Shown here piece by piece: positions 1 to 7,650 of a stretch of DNA of 64,000 nucleotides. How positions within the stretch are numbered: the first letter of the stretch is position 1; each line of letters opens with the position of its first letter. The translations under genes were made by a program, and so were the position numbers. The notes beneath the pieces were generated by a model, which was not told where the DNA came from, made no database searches, and was given only the letters and a program-made list of their open reading frames with translations. This DNA is from Bdellovibrio sp. UBA4095 (GTDB lineage Bacteria > Bdellovibrionota > Bdellovibrionia > Bdellovibrionales > Bdellovibrionaceae): the NCBI GenBank assembly GCA_002381805.1, contig DFXZ01000005.1:62001-126000 (forward strand), written 5' to 3'.

Positions 1-311
1 TTCATACCTTTCGAAGCAAAAGATATATAGGAAGTCGCGGAATCCGCTTCACCGAAGAGGCCATTGCCTCCCCCGCCTTGCACATGGCAAGCACCACAGT
101 GCTGGATTAAGAATGGCTGGTAGGTCGCCTTATAGACTCTGACTAATGCGGCTTCACAGGTTTCACCTGGAGCCTGATAAAAGCGCGACCCGCCCACTGT
201 TGAGCTAAGGTCTTGCATTTGAAAGCCCTCGCCGCAATTGGTATAAGCCACTGCACAAGTTGCCGCGCCAAGAAACCACAGAAGTTTTTTATACCAAACA
301 GCGTCGCTCAT
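1..311 (-). CDS. Partial lipoprotein with c-type haem motif (C-terminus beyond window)
   Basis: The reading frame starts with ATG at 311 behind an AAGGA Shine-Dalgarno and runs off the left edge, so only about 103 residues are visible. The N-terminus has a hydrophobic stretch ending in a lipobox-like AYTNC with the acceptor cysteine at residue 26, so a lipoprotein is inferred. A CGACH motif at residues 72-76 is a c-type cytochrome haem attachment signature (CxxCH), in a context resembling cytochrome-like domains of surface proteins. It is the last visible gene of a minus-strand set with the DUF1501-like protein, a second lipoprotein and another CxxCH protein, with only 16 bases between it and the gene upstream. 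Haem binding is likely from the motif; the role is unknown. Confidence 0.75.
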   Translation of the reverse strand, partial: MSDAVWYKKLLWFLGAATCAVAYTNCGEGFQMQDLSSTVGGSRFYQAPGETCEAALVRVYKATYQPFLIQHCGACHVQGGGGNGLFGEADSATSYISFASKGM

Positions 312-327
312 AAAATCCTTAAAAAAA

Positions 328-1752
328 CTAAACAAATTTAATGACCTTCGAAATATTCGCAGAATCTATAATTCGCGTACCTGCTATAGGCGCATAAAGA
401 TCGTTTCTTTTGTTAGCCGCACACCAGTTCGCAAAGACCGCTGCAGCGGTGGCCTCAGGGGATCCGCCTGTAATGAAGGATCGATCTGCAGATTGGGTGT
501 CATTAAACTGTCCAATTTGGAAATCTGACGTCGCAGGACGACCCTTCGGGTTGTAGTACATCATATAGGCGACGCCATTGGCTCCGCGATCCCCTTGCCA
601 GACAGCCGATCGACTTTCCGAAGTCGGGCTAAATACTGAACCATCGGAAATAACATATAGAAAAACAGGCTTTTGCAAAAGGGCGGCACTCTGTAGCACT
701 CGGCCCATCAAAACACCGGCATTAAAATCACGAGTATTTCCAGTCGTTCTCGAACCATCATGATAGTCATATCCACCAAGTTCGAGATTTGCTGAACCGG
801 AGTAACCCATCAACGAGTTATAAACCATAGAGCCAAAGATCAGGTCCATGTTATTTGCTGCTGTATTCGCAGCGATATTCCAGATCTGAGCGTAATCGGA
901 CTGGGGTCTGGGATCGATAAGACTCGCGCCTTTGGAAACCACTTCAGTATTTTTAATACCGGCGCAGTCCAAGACCTTGCGAATTTCGTCAGCTCCTGTC
1001 ACAGAAGCGAGCTTGCGGTTTTGAGAAGAGTTAAGATTTTTCAAAAGCTTGGTAAGGGAATCTTTTTGCGAGGCATTCAGTGAGCTTCCCAAGCTTGCAC
1101 TGTATCCCACTGAATTAAGAATTGCGTTAAAGTCAGAAACAATTAGCGGCGTTGGCGGAGACATCAATGCCGCTGATTGATTGATTCCCGTTTTAGAGTT
1201 GCGACGTCCGAGATTAGGTAAAAGGCTTCCACTTAATCCAGCCCTCGCAACAGCTCCAGTGAGATCAAACTTGTTAAGATTGGAATCATTCTGCGAATCA
1301 CAAGGAATAGCAACGAAGGCTGTATTCGCAAGAGTCGCTGCACCAGCCTTATCGCGAATGCCTGCAAGCATCCGACTTAATAGCTGCCCGTCCTGCATTC
1401 CTGCAAAAGGGACATTTCCGAATTCACGTTCGATAGGTACCTGGTTATTTCCCAAACCAAGTCGATTGTAACTGGCTATGGGATCTCTGGCGGCATTCAT
1501 CGGTAAGTAGTTACTCGCCATCGCGGCACCACCCGCAAGATTCAAAGTTATAAACGGAATAAAAGAAGATGGAACTGGACAATTCAACGACTGAGCTGAT
1601 GCGTGATTACCTAAGATCAGTGAAAGCCAGTTCGGTACCATCATACTTGCCGCAAAGGGAATCATCCCGGTTGCCAAAAAATCACGCCGAGTGACAGGTT
1701 TGCTGTGACCTAGTTGAGCCCAATAAGGAATATCTTTTTTATTTTTGCTCAT
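328..1752 (-). CDS. Tat-exported DUF1501-like protein
   Basis: This 474-residue protein carries a twin-arginine signal, with TRRDFL at residues 21-26 followed by a hydrophobic segment, so export folded through the Tat system is likely. The central region with a GGYDYHDG motif and a later VISDGS motif resembles the alkaline-phosphatase-like DUF1501 family, which often sits beside cytochrome-type DUF1588/DUF1592 proteins, as it does here. I chose the ATG at 1752 because GGGGGAAAG lies directly upstream; an upstream in-frame TTG at 1776 overlaps the previous gene's stop and is less convincing. The catalytic function is unknown. Family assignment is by pattern memory and is moderate. Confidence 0.7.
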   Translation of the reverse strand: MSKNKKDIPYWAQLGHSKPVTRRDFLATGMIPFAASMMVPNWLSLILGNHASAQSLNCPVPSSFIPFITLNLAGGAAMASNYLPMNAARDPIASYNRLGLGNNQVPIEREFGNVPFAGMQDGQLLSRMLAGIRDKAGAATLANTAFVAIPCDSQNDSNLNKFDLTGAVARAGLSGSLLPNLGRRNSKTGINQSAALMSPPTPLIVSDFNAILNSVGYSASLGSSLNASQKDSLTKLLKNLNSSQNRKLASVTGADEIRKVLDCAGIKNTEVVSKGASLIDPRPQSDYAQIWNIAANTAANNMDLIFGSMVYNSLMGYSGSANLELGGYDYHDGSRTTGNTRDFNAGVLMGRVLQSAALLQKPVFLYVISDGSVFSPTSESRSAVWQGDRGANGVAYMMYYNPKGRPATSDFQIGQFNDTQSADRSFITGGSPEATAAAVFANWCAANKRNDLYAPIAGTRIIDSANISKVIKFV

Positions 1753-1772
1753 CTTTCCCCCGGGTACCCTGA

Positions 1773-2423
1773 TCAATAAGTAATTGCATCGAAACTTGAA
1801 ATCATCGCAGCACAGGTGGATTGCATTAGGCTGTTCGTAAAGTTAGCCTTTGTCCTGTCTGCCGCTGCTAATGATCCGATGAACTCACTTTTAAACTCTT
1901 GAATATATCCGAACTCTTCGGCGGTTTCATTCCGCCCCCAAAACTGACGAGCCAAAGCTCTTACCGCTGTCTTATAGGCCTCTTCAGTCACGAGGTTGGG
2001 ACCGCCGGCAAAATTAATGGTGCCAAAAACTCTGCGTTCGGCCGCAGCCAAAGTTCTCTCTTGAATGACCAATAGATTACAAACTTCGCCACCCAAGCTC
2101 GTCGCAGCTAATAACAAGGGAGCATTTGCCAGAATTAAGTCATTCCCGGCAGCTAAGGCGGAGTACCTTCGATTGAATTCTGCCTGCAGCTGGGACCCCA
2201 AGGGCACTGCCGCTACAGAAACCATCGAACTATAAAGTTGATCTGCCGAAAGCAATGCAATCGGCAATTGAATCTTGTCCAAATCCTGTCCGCGTGAAGA
2301 ACTATCCACACTTCCCGACATGACAGTAAAACCGGCTGACGGGGCGCAATTGTTATAGCCGATCAGAACCAAAACAGATCCAGCAACAAGGAGTAAGACT
2401 TGTAAATACTTTTGCATATTCAT
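1773..2423 (-). CDS. Putative lipoprotein of unknown function
   Basis: This protein has 216 residues and begins MNMQKYLQVLLLV, a hydrophobic signal ending in GYNNC, which is a lipobox-like site at about residue 26. No known domain was recognised in the mature part, which is mostly alanine-rich helix. The start at 2423 is set by the strong Shine-Dalgarno AGGGGGAGAG; the upstream in-frame GTG at 2444 is inside the preceding stop region. It lies between two haem-motif/DUF1501-type genes with gaps of 8 and 20 bases, so it is probably a structural or assembly partner of that exported complex. The lipidation is inferred, and the function is not known. Confidence 0.7.
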   Translation of the reverse strand: MNMQKYLQVLLLVAGSVLVLIGYNNCAPSAGFTVMSGSVDSSSRGQDLDKIQLPIALLSADQLYSSMVSVAAVPLGSQLQAEFNRRYSALAAGNDLILANAPLLLAATSLGGEVCNLLVIQERTLAAAERRVFGTINFAGGPNLVTEEAYKTAVRALARQFWGRNETAEEFGYIQEFKSEFIGSLAAADRTKANFTNSLMQSTCAAMISSFDAITY

Positions 2424-2431
2424 CTCTCCCC

Positions 2432-3700
2432 CTAGTTTAAACACTCTGGTTTTACGGCTATCGTTTCAAACAATCTCTTAAGCTTGTATCCAGACGCTTC
2501 GAATTCGTTCCCCCACTGAGCCAAGACGGCTTTACTTTGAACAGGGTCAAGGCTCTTACGGCAAACAGTTTCATAAACTCGCTTTGCCATACACTGACTG
2601 AACCGTCGTGAGTTCGCCAACATAGCTCCGAAATCTTTGGCACCTTGCCCTTGCAGCGACTGAGTCCTCCAACCAAATAGAGAGCTATTGGAGGGCCGAG
2701 TCGCGTAGTTCACAAACTTATTATCAGTGACCACTCGCCCTGCCGGAAAAGTGGAGCTGTTAATATTCATTTTTGGAACAACTCCATTACCGTCTGCGTT
2801 TATAAAATTGTGGTCCGTTTCACGCTTCGTCGGAGTTATCTCTGAATTCTTACTAGCATTCCCGTCAGTGTCCCAGCGAGCGAAAGCTCCTCTAAAGCCA
2901 TCCATAACCGTGTGACAGCTTTTACATGAGGTCAGATAAAGTTGATGATCTCCGCCCGGGAAGCGATCAATATCACGACCGATGTGAGTATCTGGAGCAC
3001 CAGAGTCTGCCCACTCACTGAGCGGCACACACATGAACTCTCGAAATGCAAATTCGACCAGGCGCCTGTTGGTACCTCCGGTAGCATGCTCTGCGATGAA
3101 AGTTCGCGAGGTTAAAAGTCCGGCTGGGTCTGGGTTAGGAACTGTCTCGGTCAAATTTTTATAAAGCTCTTGGCCTTCGACACGATAAAGTGCTTTGCTA
3201 AGATCCACTCGGCGCGTTTCAAGCTCTGCATAATGTGCATTACTTCTCAGAATATCAGGAATAAGGTTGTTTTTTTGTAGCGCAGATTCATTTGCTCGAT
3301 AATAGAAGTTACCGGTCAGTAGCTCTCTCGCATCGCGATTATCGCGAGTCACGCCAATAAAGCCAGCCGCAAAATCATTGAACGGAGTTTTTACGGACTC
3401 CTCGCGAGTGCTCAACGCCAACGCCATCACTTTAACAGTAACGTTATAGAAATTAGCATTCTCGGTAGCGAGCTGAGCTGCCGCCAATTCATTGCCCTGA
3501 GAAATAAGAGTCGACATTTTTTTCAGCACAGGGTCATCGATAGCGATCTTGACTCCTGCTAAGCGCTCGAAGATTTTCTTAGCACGAAGTTCACTAGACC
3601 CCGGATCTGAACCATTAGTATCTGATTTTATTTGCCCCAAAGCCATGGGCACATACGAAAGGAGAAAAATAGACAACGACATCAACAACTTGATTCTCAT
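2432..3700 (-). CDS. Exported CxxCH protein, DUF1588/DUF1592-like
   Basis: The 422-residue product starts with a Sec signal peptide (MRIKLLMSLSIFLLSYVP, cleavage near residue 22) and contains CKSCH at residues 259-263, followed by TVMDGFRGAFARWD. A CxxCH followed by a D-P/F-type segment is typical of the cytochrome-like DUF1588/DUF1585 modules of surface proteins. It is the first gene of the minus-strand operon. The ATG at 3700 is preferred because GGGGGGATGAG lies just upstream; the alternative in-frame start at 3736 has no such site. Haem c attachment in the periplasm is likely; substrate and role are unknown. Confidence 0.7.
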   Translation of the reverse strand: MRIKLLMSLSIFLLSYVPMALGQIKSDTNGSDPGSSELRAKKIFERLAGVKIAIDDPVLKKMSTLISQGNELAAAQLATENANFYNVTVKVMALALSTREESVKTPFNDFAAGFIGVTRDNRDARELLTGNFYYRANESALQKNNLIPDILRSNAHYAELETRRVDLSKALYRVEGQELYKNLTETVPNPDPAGLLTSRTFIAEHATGGTNRRLVEFAFREFMCVPLSEWADSGAPDTHIGRDIDRFPGGDHQLYLTSCKSCHTVMDGFRGAFARWDTDGNASKNSEITPTKRETDHNFINADGNGVVPKMNINSSTFPAGRVVTDNKFVNYATRPSNSSLFGWRTQSLQGQGAKDFGAMLANSRRFSQCMAKRVYETVCRKSLDPVQSKAVLAQWGNEFEASGYKLKRLFETIAVKPECLN

Positions 3701-3930
3701 CTCATCCCCCCAGACATCTAAGAACCTACACATCATGTTAAGTTGATCATCGGCCTTTCGGAATGGAAACTTCAGTAAGTCTCACAATGAGATGACAGAA
3801 AAAAAACACTTGTCGAAAGAGTATGCGCACATCGCATCCCTTAGACAGTCACTTCGAGATTTACCGTGGCAAAGCTCGTTTTTAAATCATAATCATTGGT
3901 CTAAAACTGCTCTGCATTTGCACTTGCCAG

Positions 3931-3955
3931 AAGCAATAACATGGTATTATTGCTT
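3931..3955. promoter_or_regulatory. Perfect 9-bp hairpin upstream of small membrane protein gene
   Basis: AAGCAATAA at 3931-3939 and TTATTGCTT at 3947-3955 are exact inverted copies around a 7-base loop. The hairpin ends 8 bases before the AGGAG ribosome-binding site of the gene at 3972, so it could be an operator or a weak terminator. There is no strong T-run after it. Confidence 0.35.
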
Positions 3956-3971
3956 TGTTATAGGAGAAGTC

Positions 3972-4157
3972 ATGGAGCCACAAGTCCTCGTCATCATCGG
4001 AGCTATCGCAATCGCTATTTTGAGCGTTCTGATCTATGGCGTAATTGCTGTTCTTTACCCTGAGTGGGTGGGCATCACTGGCAAAACAGCCCTTGACGCT
4101 GAAAAAAGTCATCAGGAAGGTTCTGAAGCACCGACTCACTTTGCAGATAGACTTTAG
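3972..4157 (+). CDS. Small single-pass membrane protein
   Basis: This short protein has 61 residues. It begins MEPQVLVIIGAIAIAILSVL with one long transmembrane helix at about residues 6-28, then a short polar C-terminus of about 30 residues. The ATG at 3972 has AGGAGAAG upstream. The same frame is open back to 3792, but that stretch has no plausible ribosome-binding site and reads as non-coding. No homologue is recognised. A protein of this size may be a regulator or subunit of a membrane complex, but nothing in the sequence shows which. Confidence 0.55.
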   Translation: MEPQVLVIIGAIAIAILSVLIYGVIAVLYPEWVGITGKTALDAEKSHQEGSEAPTHFADRL

Positions 4158-4239
4158 CCTTGCATTGATTGTCTCAAAAACAAACGAACTCCCCAGGGAT
4201 TCGCTCAAGCTGTGGTCAGCATAGACCGATCAGATAGGT

Positions 4240-4515
4240 ATGAAAAAGATTCTCATGTTCCTGTTTTTGGGAGCCCTCTCTTTAATGACGTCAGGATGTT
4301 TCGTAAAGGCAGAGCTTACTTCCTTACGAAGTGAAATGAAGCCTTTTGATGCGACCGATGCCATAACGGTCTCTCCCTCTTTTCAAGACAAAGTGAATGA
4401 TAGCACTAACACCTACCAGGTCCGCAGCGCAGTCGGTGAGGTCACCAGCGGCGTCAGCCACTCCGATGATAATAATTATACGGCAGAGTTGAGCATCAGC
4501 TACCAACGCCGGTAA
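4240..4515 (+). CDS. Small lipoprotein
   Basis: This 91-residue protein starts MKKILMFLFLGALSLMTSGC, a classic lipoprotein signal peptide with the lipobox cysteine at residue 20. The mature part is short, polar and rich in serine and threonine, without a recognisable domain. It is followed 55 bases later by another small exported protein in the same direction. It is likely an outer-membrane-anchored lipoprotein; the role is unknown. Confidence 0.7.
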   Translation: MKKILMFLFLGALSLMTSGCFVKAELTSLRSEMKPFDATDAITVSPSFQDKVNDSTNTYQVRSAVGEVTSGVSHSDDNNYTAELSISYQRR

Positions 4516-4570
4516 GATTTGACTCTTCGTGCCAGATCCAGTAAACACTCCGAACTTCAAGGAGATGTTT

Positions 4571-4825
4571 ATGAAGTCACTTTTTGTAGCCTTAATGGTT
4601 TGTACTCCCGCTGCTTTTGCTGTTGATGGTTCCTTCTATGGTGAACCTACAGTTCCTCACTACATTTCTTGGTGCGAAAAAGATCTCGTTATTTCACAAG
4701 ACAGAGAAGGCAATTTGTTCGTAAAAGAAGATTGCGGAGCTAACGGCATGATGTGCGAACAAAAATCACGTAAAGGTGGCCGCCAGGTCATCAGTTTCGG
4801 TGTTTGTTCTCCTTATCAGAACTAG
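4571..4825 (+). CDS. Small exported protein with four mature cysteines
   Basis: The product has 84 residues. It begins MKSLFVALMVCTPAAFA, a Sec signal peptide with an AFA cleavage site, and the mature part contains four cysteines (WCEKD, EDCG, MMCEQK and VCSP), suggesting disulphide bonds in the periplasm. The ATG at 4571 is used with AAGGAG at 4559-4564 upstream; ATG 4565 in the same frame is a less well spaced alternative. It has no recognised family and lies 37 bases before trpS. Confidence 0.6.
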   Translation: MKSLFVALMVCTPAAFAVDGSFYGEPTVPHYISWCEKDLVISQDREGNLFVKEDCGANGMMCEQKSRKGGRQVISFGVCSPYQN

Positions 4826-4832
4826 TTCTTGA

Positions 4833-4851
4833 GCTTGGATACTTTCCAAGC
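4833..4851. terminator. Hairpin between small exported gene and trpS
   Basis: GCTTGGA at 4833-4839 and TCCAAGC at 4845-4851 form a perfect 7-bp stem with a 5-base loop. It lies between the stop at 4825 and the trpS ATG at 4863. No T-run follows, so it may be a pause or a leader structure instead of a true terminator. Confidence 0.3.
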
Positions 4852-4862
4852 AAAGCTAGGCT

Positions 4863-5858
4863 ATGAAACCTATTATACTTACTGGCGACCGTCCCACAGG
4901 CCCTCTTCACTTAGGGCACTTTGTGGGGTCGCTGCAAAATCGTGTCGCTCTTCAAACCAGTCATTCACAATTTATTATTATCGCCGATGCCCAGGCTCTG
5001 ACTGACAACTACGAGAATCCCAAACAAATCCGCGAAAACGTTCAGCAAGTCATGTTGGATTATCTTGCGGCTGGCCTGGACCCCGATCTCAATGTCTTTT
5101 TTGTTCAGTCACAAGTTCCAGAACTGTATGAACTCACCTGTTACTTTTTAAATCTTGTAACGGTCGCTCGCCTCGAGAGAAATCCTACCGTGAAAGATGA
5201 GATTCGTCAGAAAAACATGAAAGACTCTGTTCCCGCTGGGTTCTTTTGTTATCCCGTCAGTCAGGCCGCCGACATCTTGGCTTTTCAAACGGATTTAGTC
5301 CCCGTCGGCGAGGATCAGCATCCGATGATTGAGCAAACCAATGAGATCGCAAGACGTTTCAACTTTCTTTATAAATCAACCGTGCTGAAAGAAGTGAAAG
5401 CTATGACCGGCACAACGGGCCGCCTGCCAGGTATCGATGGTAAAACCAAGATGAGTAAATCTCTGGGCAACTCTATTTCCCTTTCAGAATCAAGTGATGA
5501 AATAAAACACAAAGTGCGACTGATGTATACCGACCCGAATCACATCAAGGTGGATGATCCGGGCACAGTTGAAGGAAACGTGGTATTCACATTTCTGGAT
5601 GCTTTCGACCAGCAAAAGGACGAAGTCGAGAACTTAAAAGAACATTATCGCAAAGGCGGCCTTGGCGATGGCGTCCTTAAAAACAGACTAGCCAATGTCC
5701 TTGAGGAACTCATCGCACCGATGCGTAGCAAAAGACAAGAGTACGAAAAGGATCCTGCTTTTATTGCCGAGCTCCTTAAGAAAGGAAATGAGCGCGCAAG
5801 AGATGTTGCCGCCACCACCCTTTCTCAAGTGAAGCGAAGCATGGGACTGCTCTATTAG
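4863..5858 (+). CDS. trpS: Tryptophanyl-tRNA synthetase
   Basis: The product (331 residues) charges tRNA-Trp with tryptophan in the cytoplasm. It shows the class I signatures: a HIGH-type motif HLGH at residues 16-19 in TGDRPTGPLHLGH, and KMSKS at about residues 196-200. The length is normal for bacterial TrpS. The gene is plus strand with a weak ribosome-binding site, and its stop overlaps by four bases with the stop of the convergent gene. Identification is firm. Confidence 0.97.
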   Translation: MKPIILTGDRPTGPLHLGHFVGSLQNRVALQTSHSQFIIIADAQALTDNYENPKQIRENVQQVMLDYLAAGLDPDLNVFFVQSQVPELYELTCYFLNLVTVARLERNPTVKDEIRQKNMKDSVPAGFFCYPVSQAADILAFQTDLVPVGEDQHPMIEQTNEIARRFNFLYKSTVLKEVKAMTGTTGRLPGIDGKTKMSKSLGNSISLSESSDEIKHKVRLMYTDPNHIKVDDPGTVEGNVVFTFLDAFDQQKDEVENLKEHYRKGGLGDGVLKNRLANVLEELIAPMRSKRQEYEKDPAFIAELLKKGNERARDVAATTLSQVKRSMGLLY

Positions 5859-6361
5859 GGACGCATTTCGTTCGCAGGAATATCCACCATCAAGGGTTCC
5901 TGCCAAATTCTGTTCAGCACTTCTTCGTTCGATGCGGCCCCCAGGTCTTTCACAATCTCCTTAATAACTCGATGAGAAAGATCTCTGGAAATAAAGGACC
6001 TCAACTGCCCCAAAAAATCCGGTGGCGCAACAATGACCAAGCCCTCGAAATTTTCTTTTTCCAACTCGATCGTTTCAGCCAGCTGCCGAGAGAAATCTTC
6101 TGAAACTCTCTCGATCGGTTCCTGTTTTTTGGTCCATGTTGAGCGATGAGTATCGAGGCCTTTGTATCTTCCCGGCCTATCCGCATTTATGTCGCGGTTT
6201 CTAAGACGCCCTCGCGGGTTTTCAATTTTACCAAGGTAATTAATCTCGTTAGGTTTTTTTGAATCGTAACCAAAAAAACGAGCCTGAATTCGATTCGCGA
6301 CAATTATCCTGATGTCCATGACATTCCTCTCTGCATTGGGTTTGAAGAATTCCGTGCTCAT
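5855..6361 (-). CDS. Host_attach-family protein (PF10116-like)
   Basis: The product (168 residues from ATG 6361) resembles the family named 'protein required for attachment to host cells', with IRIIVANRIQARFFG near the N-terminus and FEGLVIVAPPDFLGQL and LRSFI later. The family name is misleading: related proteins belong to the wider eRF1-like superfamily. The start at 6361 has a strong AAGGAG site; a second ATG at 6319 with GAGAGGAA is also possible and would give 154 residues. It is divergent from the baeRF gene at 6523, with which it shares the 6362-6522 region. Confidence 0.75.
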   Translation of the reverse strand: MSTEFFKPNAERNVMDIRIIVANRIQARFFGYDSKKPNEINYLGKIENPRGRLRNRDINADRPGRYKGLDTHRSTWTKKQEPIERVSEDFSRQLAETIELEKENFEGLVIVAPPDFLGQLRSFISRDLSHRVIKEIVKDLGAASNEEVLNRIWQEPLMVDIPANEMRP

Positions 6362-6522
6362 ATTATAAACTCCTTCTTGCCACACTTCCTGGAGTTGTAA
6401 TTGTACATTGGACCAAAGACGGTTCGTCGAGGTGAACCCTTGTATTTCGACAATCGCCAATCAAGTCTGAGATTTTCCTCCCGCAAAGTTTCATAATGGA
6501 CCTAATGATCTAGGAGGGATCT

Positions 6523-7650
6523 ATGATCGAGCGGCTGACACAACGAGACTTTATGAATCTAATCCATGTTCAGGAAGGTCCATGCGCTTCTATTTACTTG
6601 CCTCGCCTTAGAGACAAGACTTTGCCCATAGAATATGAAGCTTTAGTTCGCAGAGTCGCGCACCTCCTTCTTGCCGATCAACGGGAAGAACAGAAAAACC
6701 AGATTTTAGAAACGCTCTACAATTTTGATCCTAGCGAGCACTTTCTTAGCTCAAGTAAAGGCATGGCTATCTTCGTCAACAAGAACTGGGCAGGATATTT
6801 TACGTCAGATTTAGAAACCCCCTCTAAGGTAGTGGTCGCCGACAGCTTTCATATTAGACCCTACCTCGATGAGATTTCCGAGGACTTCCGCTTCAACATA
6901 CTGATGCTTACAGGAACGGAAGCACATTTCTATAGCTGCCAGGGAACCTCCGGCAATGAGATTCACACGTTCCTTTATCATCATGGCCCTCATGCCAACA
7001 GCATACACTGGCGTCACTCAGAAGGCACTGAGACCCTCCAGTTACCGCATTTACGAGCTCTTCGGGGTCGCGGCGTGAACGATTCCCAGCACAAACGAAA
7101 GTCTTCCAATAAAATTTTTCTTAAAACAGTCGAAGCTAAAATCTCTAGCGAATTTAAATACAAGGACATTCCGTTATACATAGCCACCAGTGAACCTTTG
7201 CTTCAGGCTTTCAAGGAAGTTTCGGGACACCCAAGCACGTACTTTTTAAAGGTCGACGTAGCGAAACAAGAATTTCACATTCAAACAGTTATCCATCAGG
7301 CCGTTGAACATATTAAGAGAATGTTGCGTGAGCACAAAGAAACTGTTAAGGGCCAATTCCAAGACCCGGCGAAAAGTAAACTGATGACTGACGATCTGCT
7401 CAAAATTTCTCGGGCTGCAATCAATGGAAAGATTCGCACTCTCTTCATAATGGAAAACTTTGAGATTTGGGGTGAGATCAGTCCGAGAAGTGGCGATTTC
7501 ACCACACACGACAAGCAAGTAAACAGTCGAGACGATGACATTCTTGATGACATTGCCTGCCAAGTGATTCGCCAAGGCGGAGAGGTCATAGTGTTAAATC
7601 GCAAGAATATGCCAACACAACAACCGGCAGCCGCAATCCTTGTCGCTTAG
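6523..7650 (+). CDS. Bacterial eRF1-like (baeRF) family protein
   Basis: The product (375 residues) begins with CASIYLPRLRD, has FHIRPYL in the central domain and ends GGEVIVLNRKNMPTQQPAAA, all matching the baeRF (bacterial archaeo-eukaryotic release factor-like) pattern. Members of this family are thought to act on ribosomes, possibly in stress or rescue; they are not canonical release factors. No GGQ motif was seen. The ATG at 6523 has AGGAGGGA upstream. It is divergent from the Host_attach gene and convergent with ppx, whose stop overlaps its own by four bases. Confidence 0.7.
   Translation: MIERLTQRDFMNLIHVQEGPCASIYLPRLRDKTLPIEYEALVRRVAHLLLADQREEQKNQILETLYNFDPSEHFLSSSKGMAIFVNKNWAGYFTSDLETPSKVVVADSFHIRPYLDEISEDFRFNILMLTGTEAHFYSCQGTSGNEIHTFLYHHGPHANSIHWRHSEGTETLQLPHLRALRGRGVNDSQHKRKSSNKIFLKTVEAKISSEFKYKDIPLYIATSEPLLQAFKEVSGHPSTYFLKVDVAKQEFHIQTVIHQAVEHIKRMLREHKETVKGQFQDPAKSKLMTDDLLKISRAAINGKIRTLFIMENFEIWGEISPRSGDFTTHDKQVNSRDDDILDDIACQVIRQGGEVIVLNRKNMPTQQPAAAILVA

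Noticed and set aside
3792..3971. N-terminal extension of the small membrane protein from 3792
   Set aside because: No ribosome-binding site, and the extension reads as non-coding with an internal hairpin; the ATG at 3972 has a strong site.
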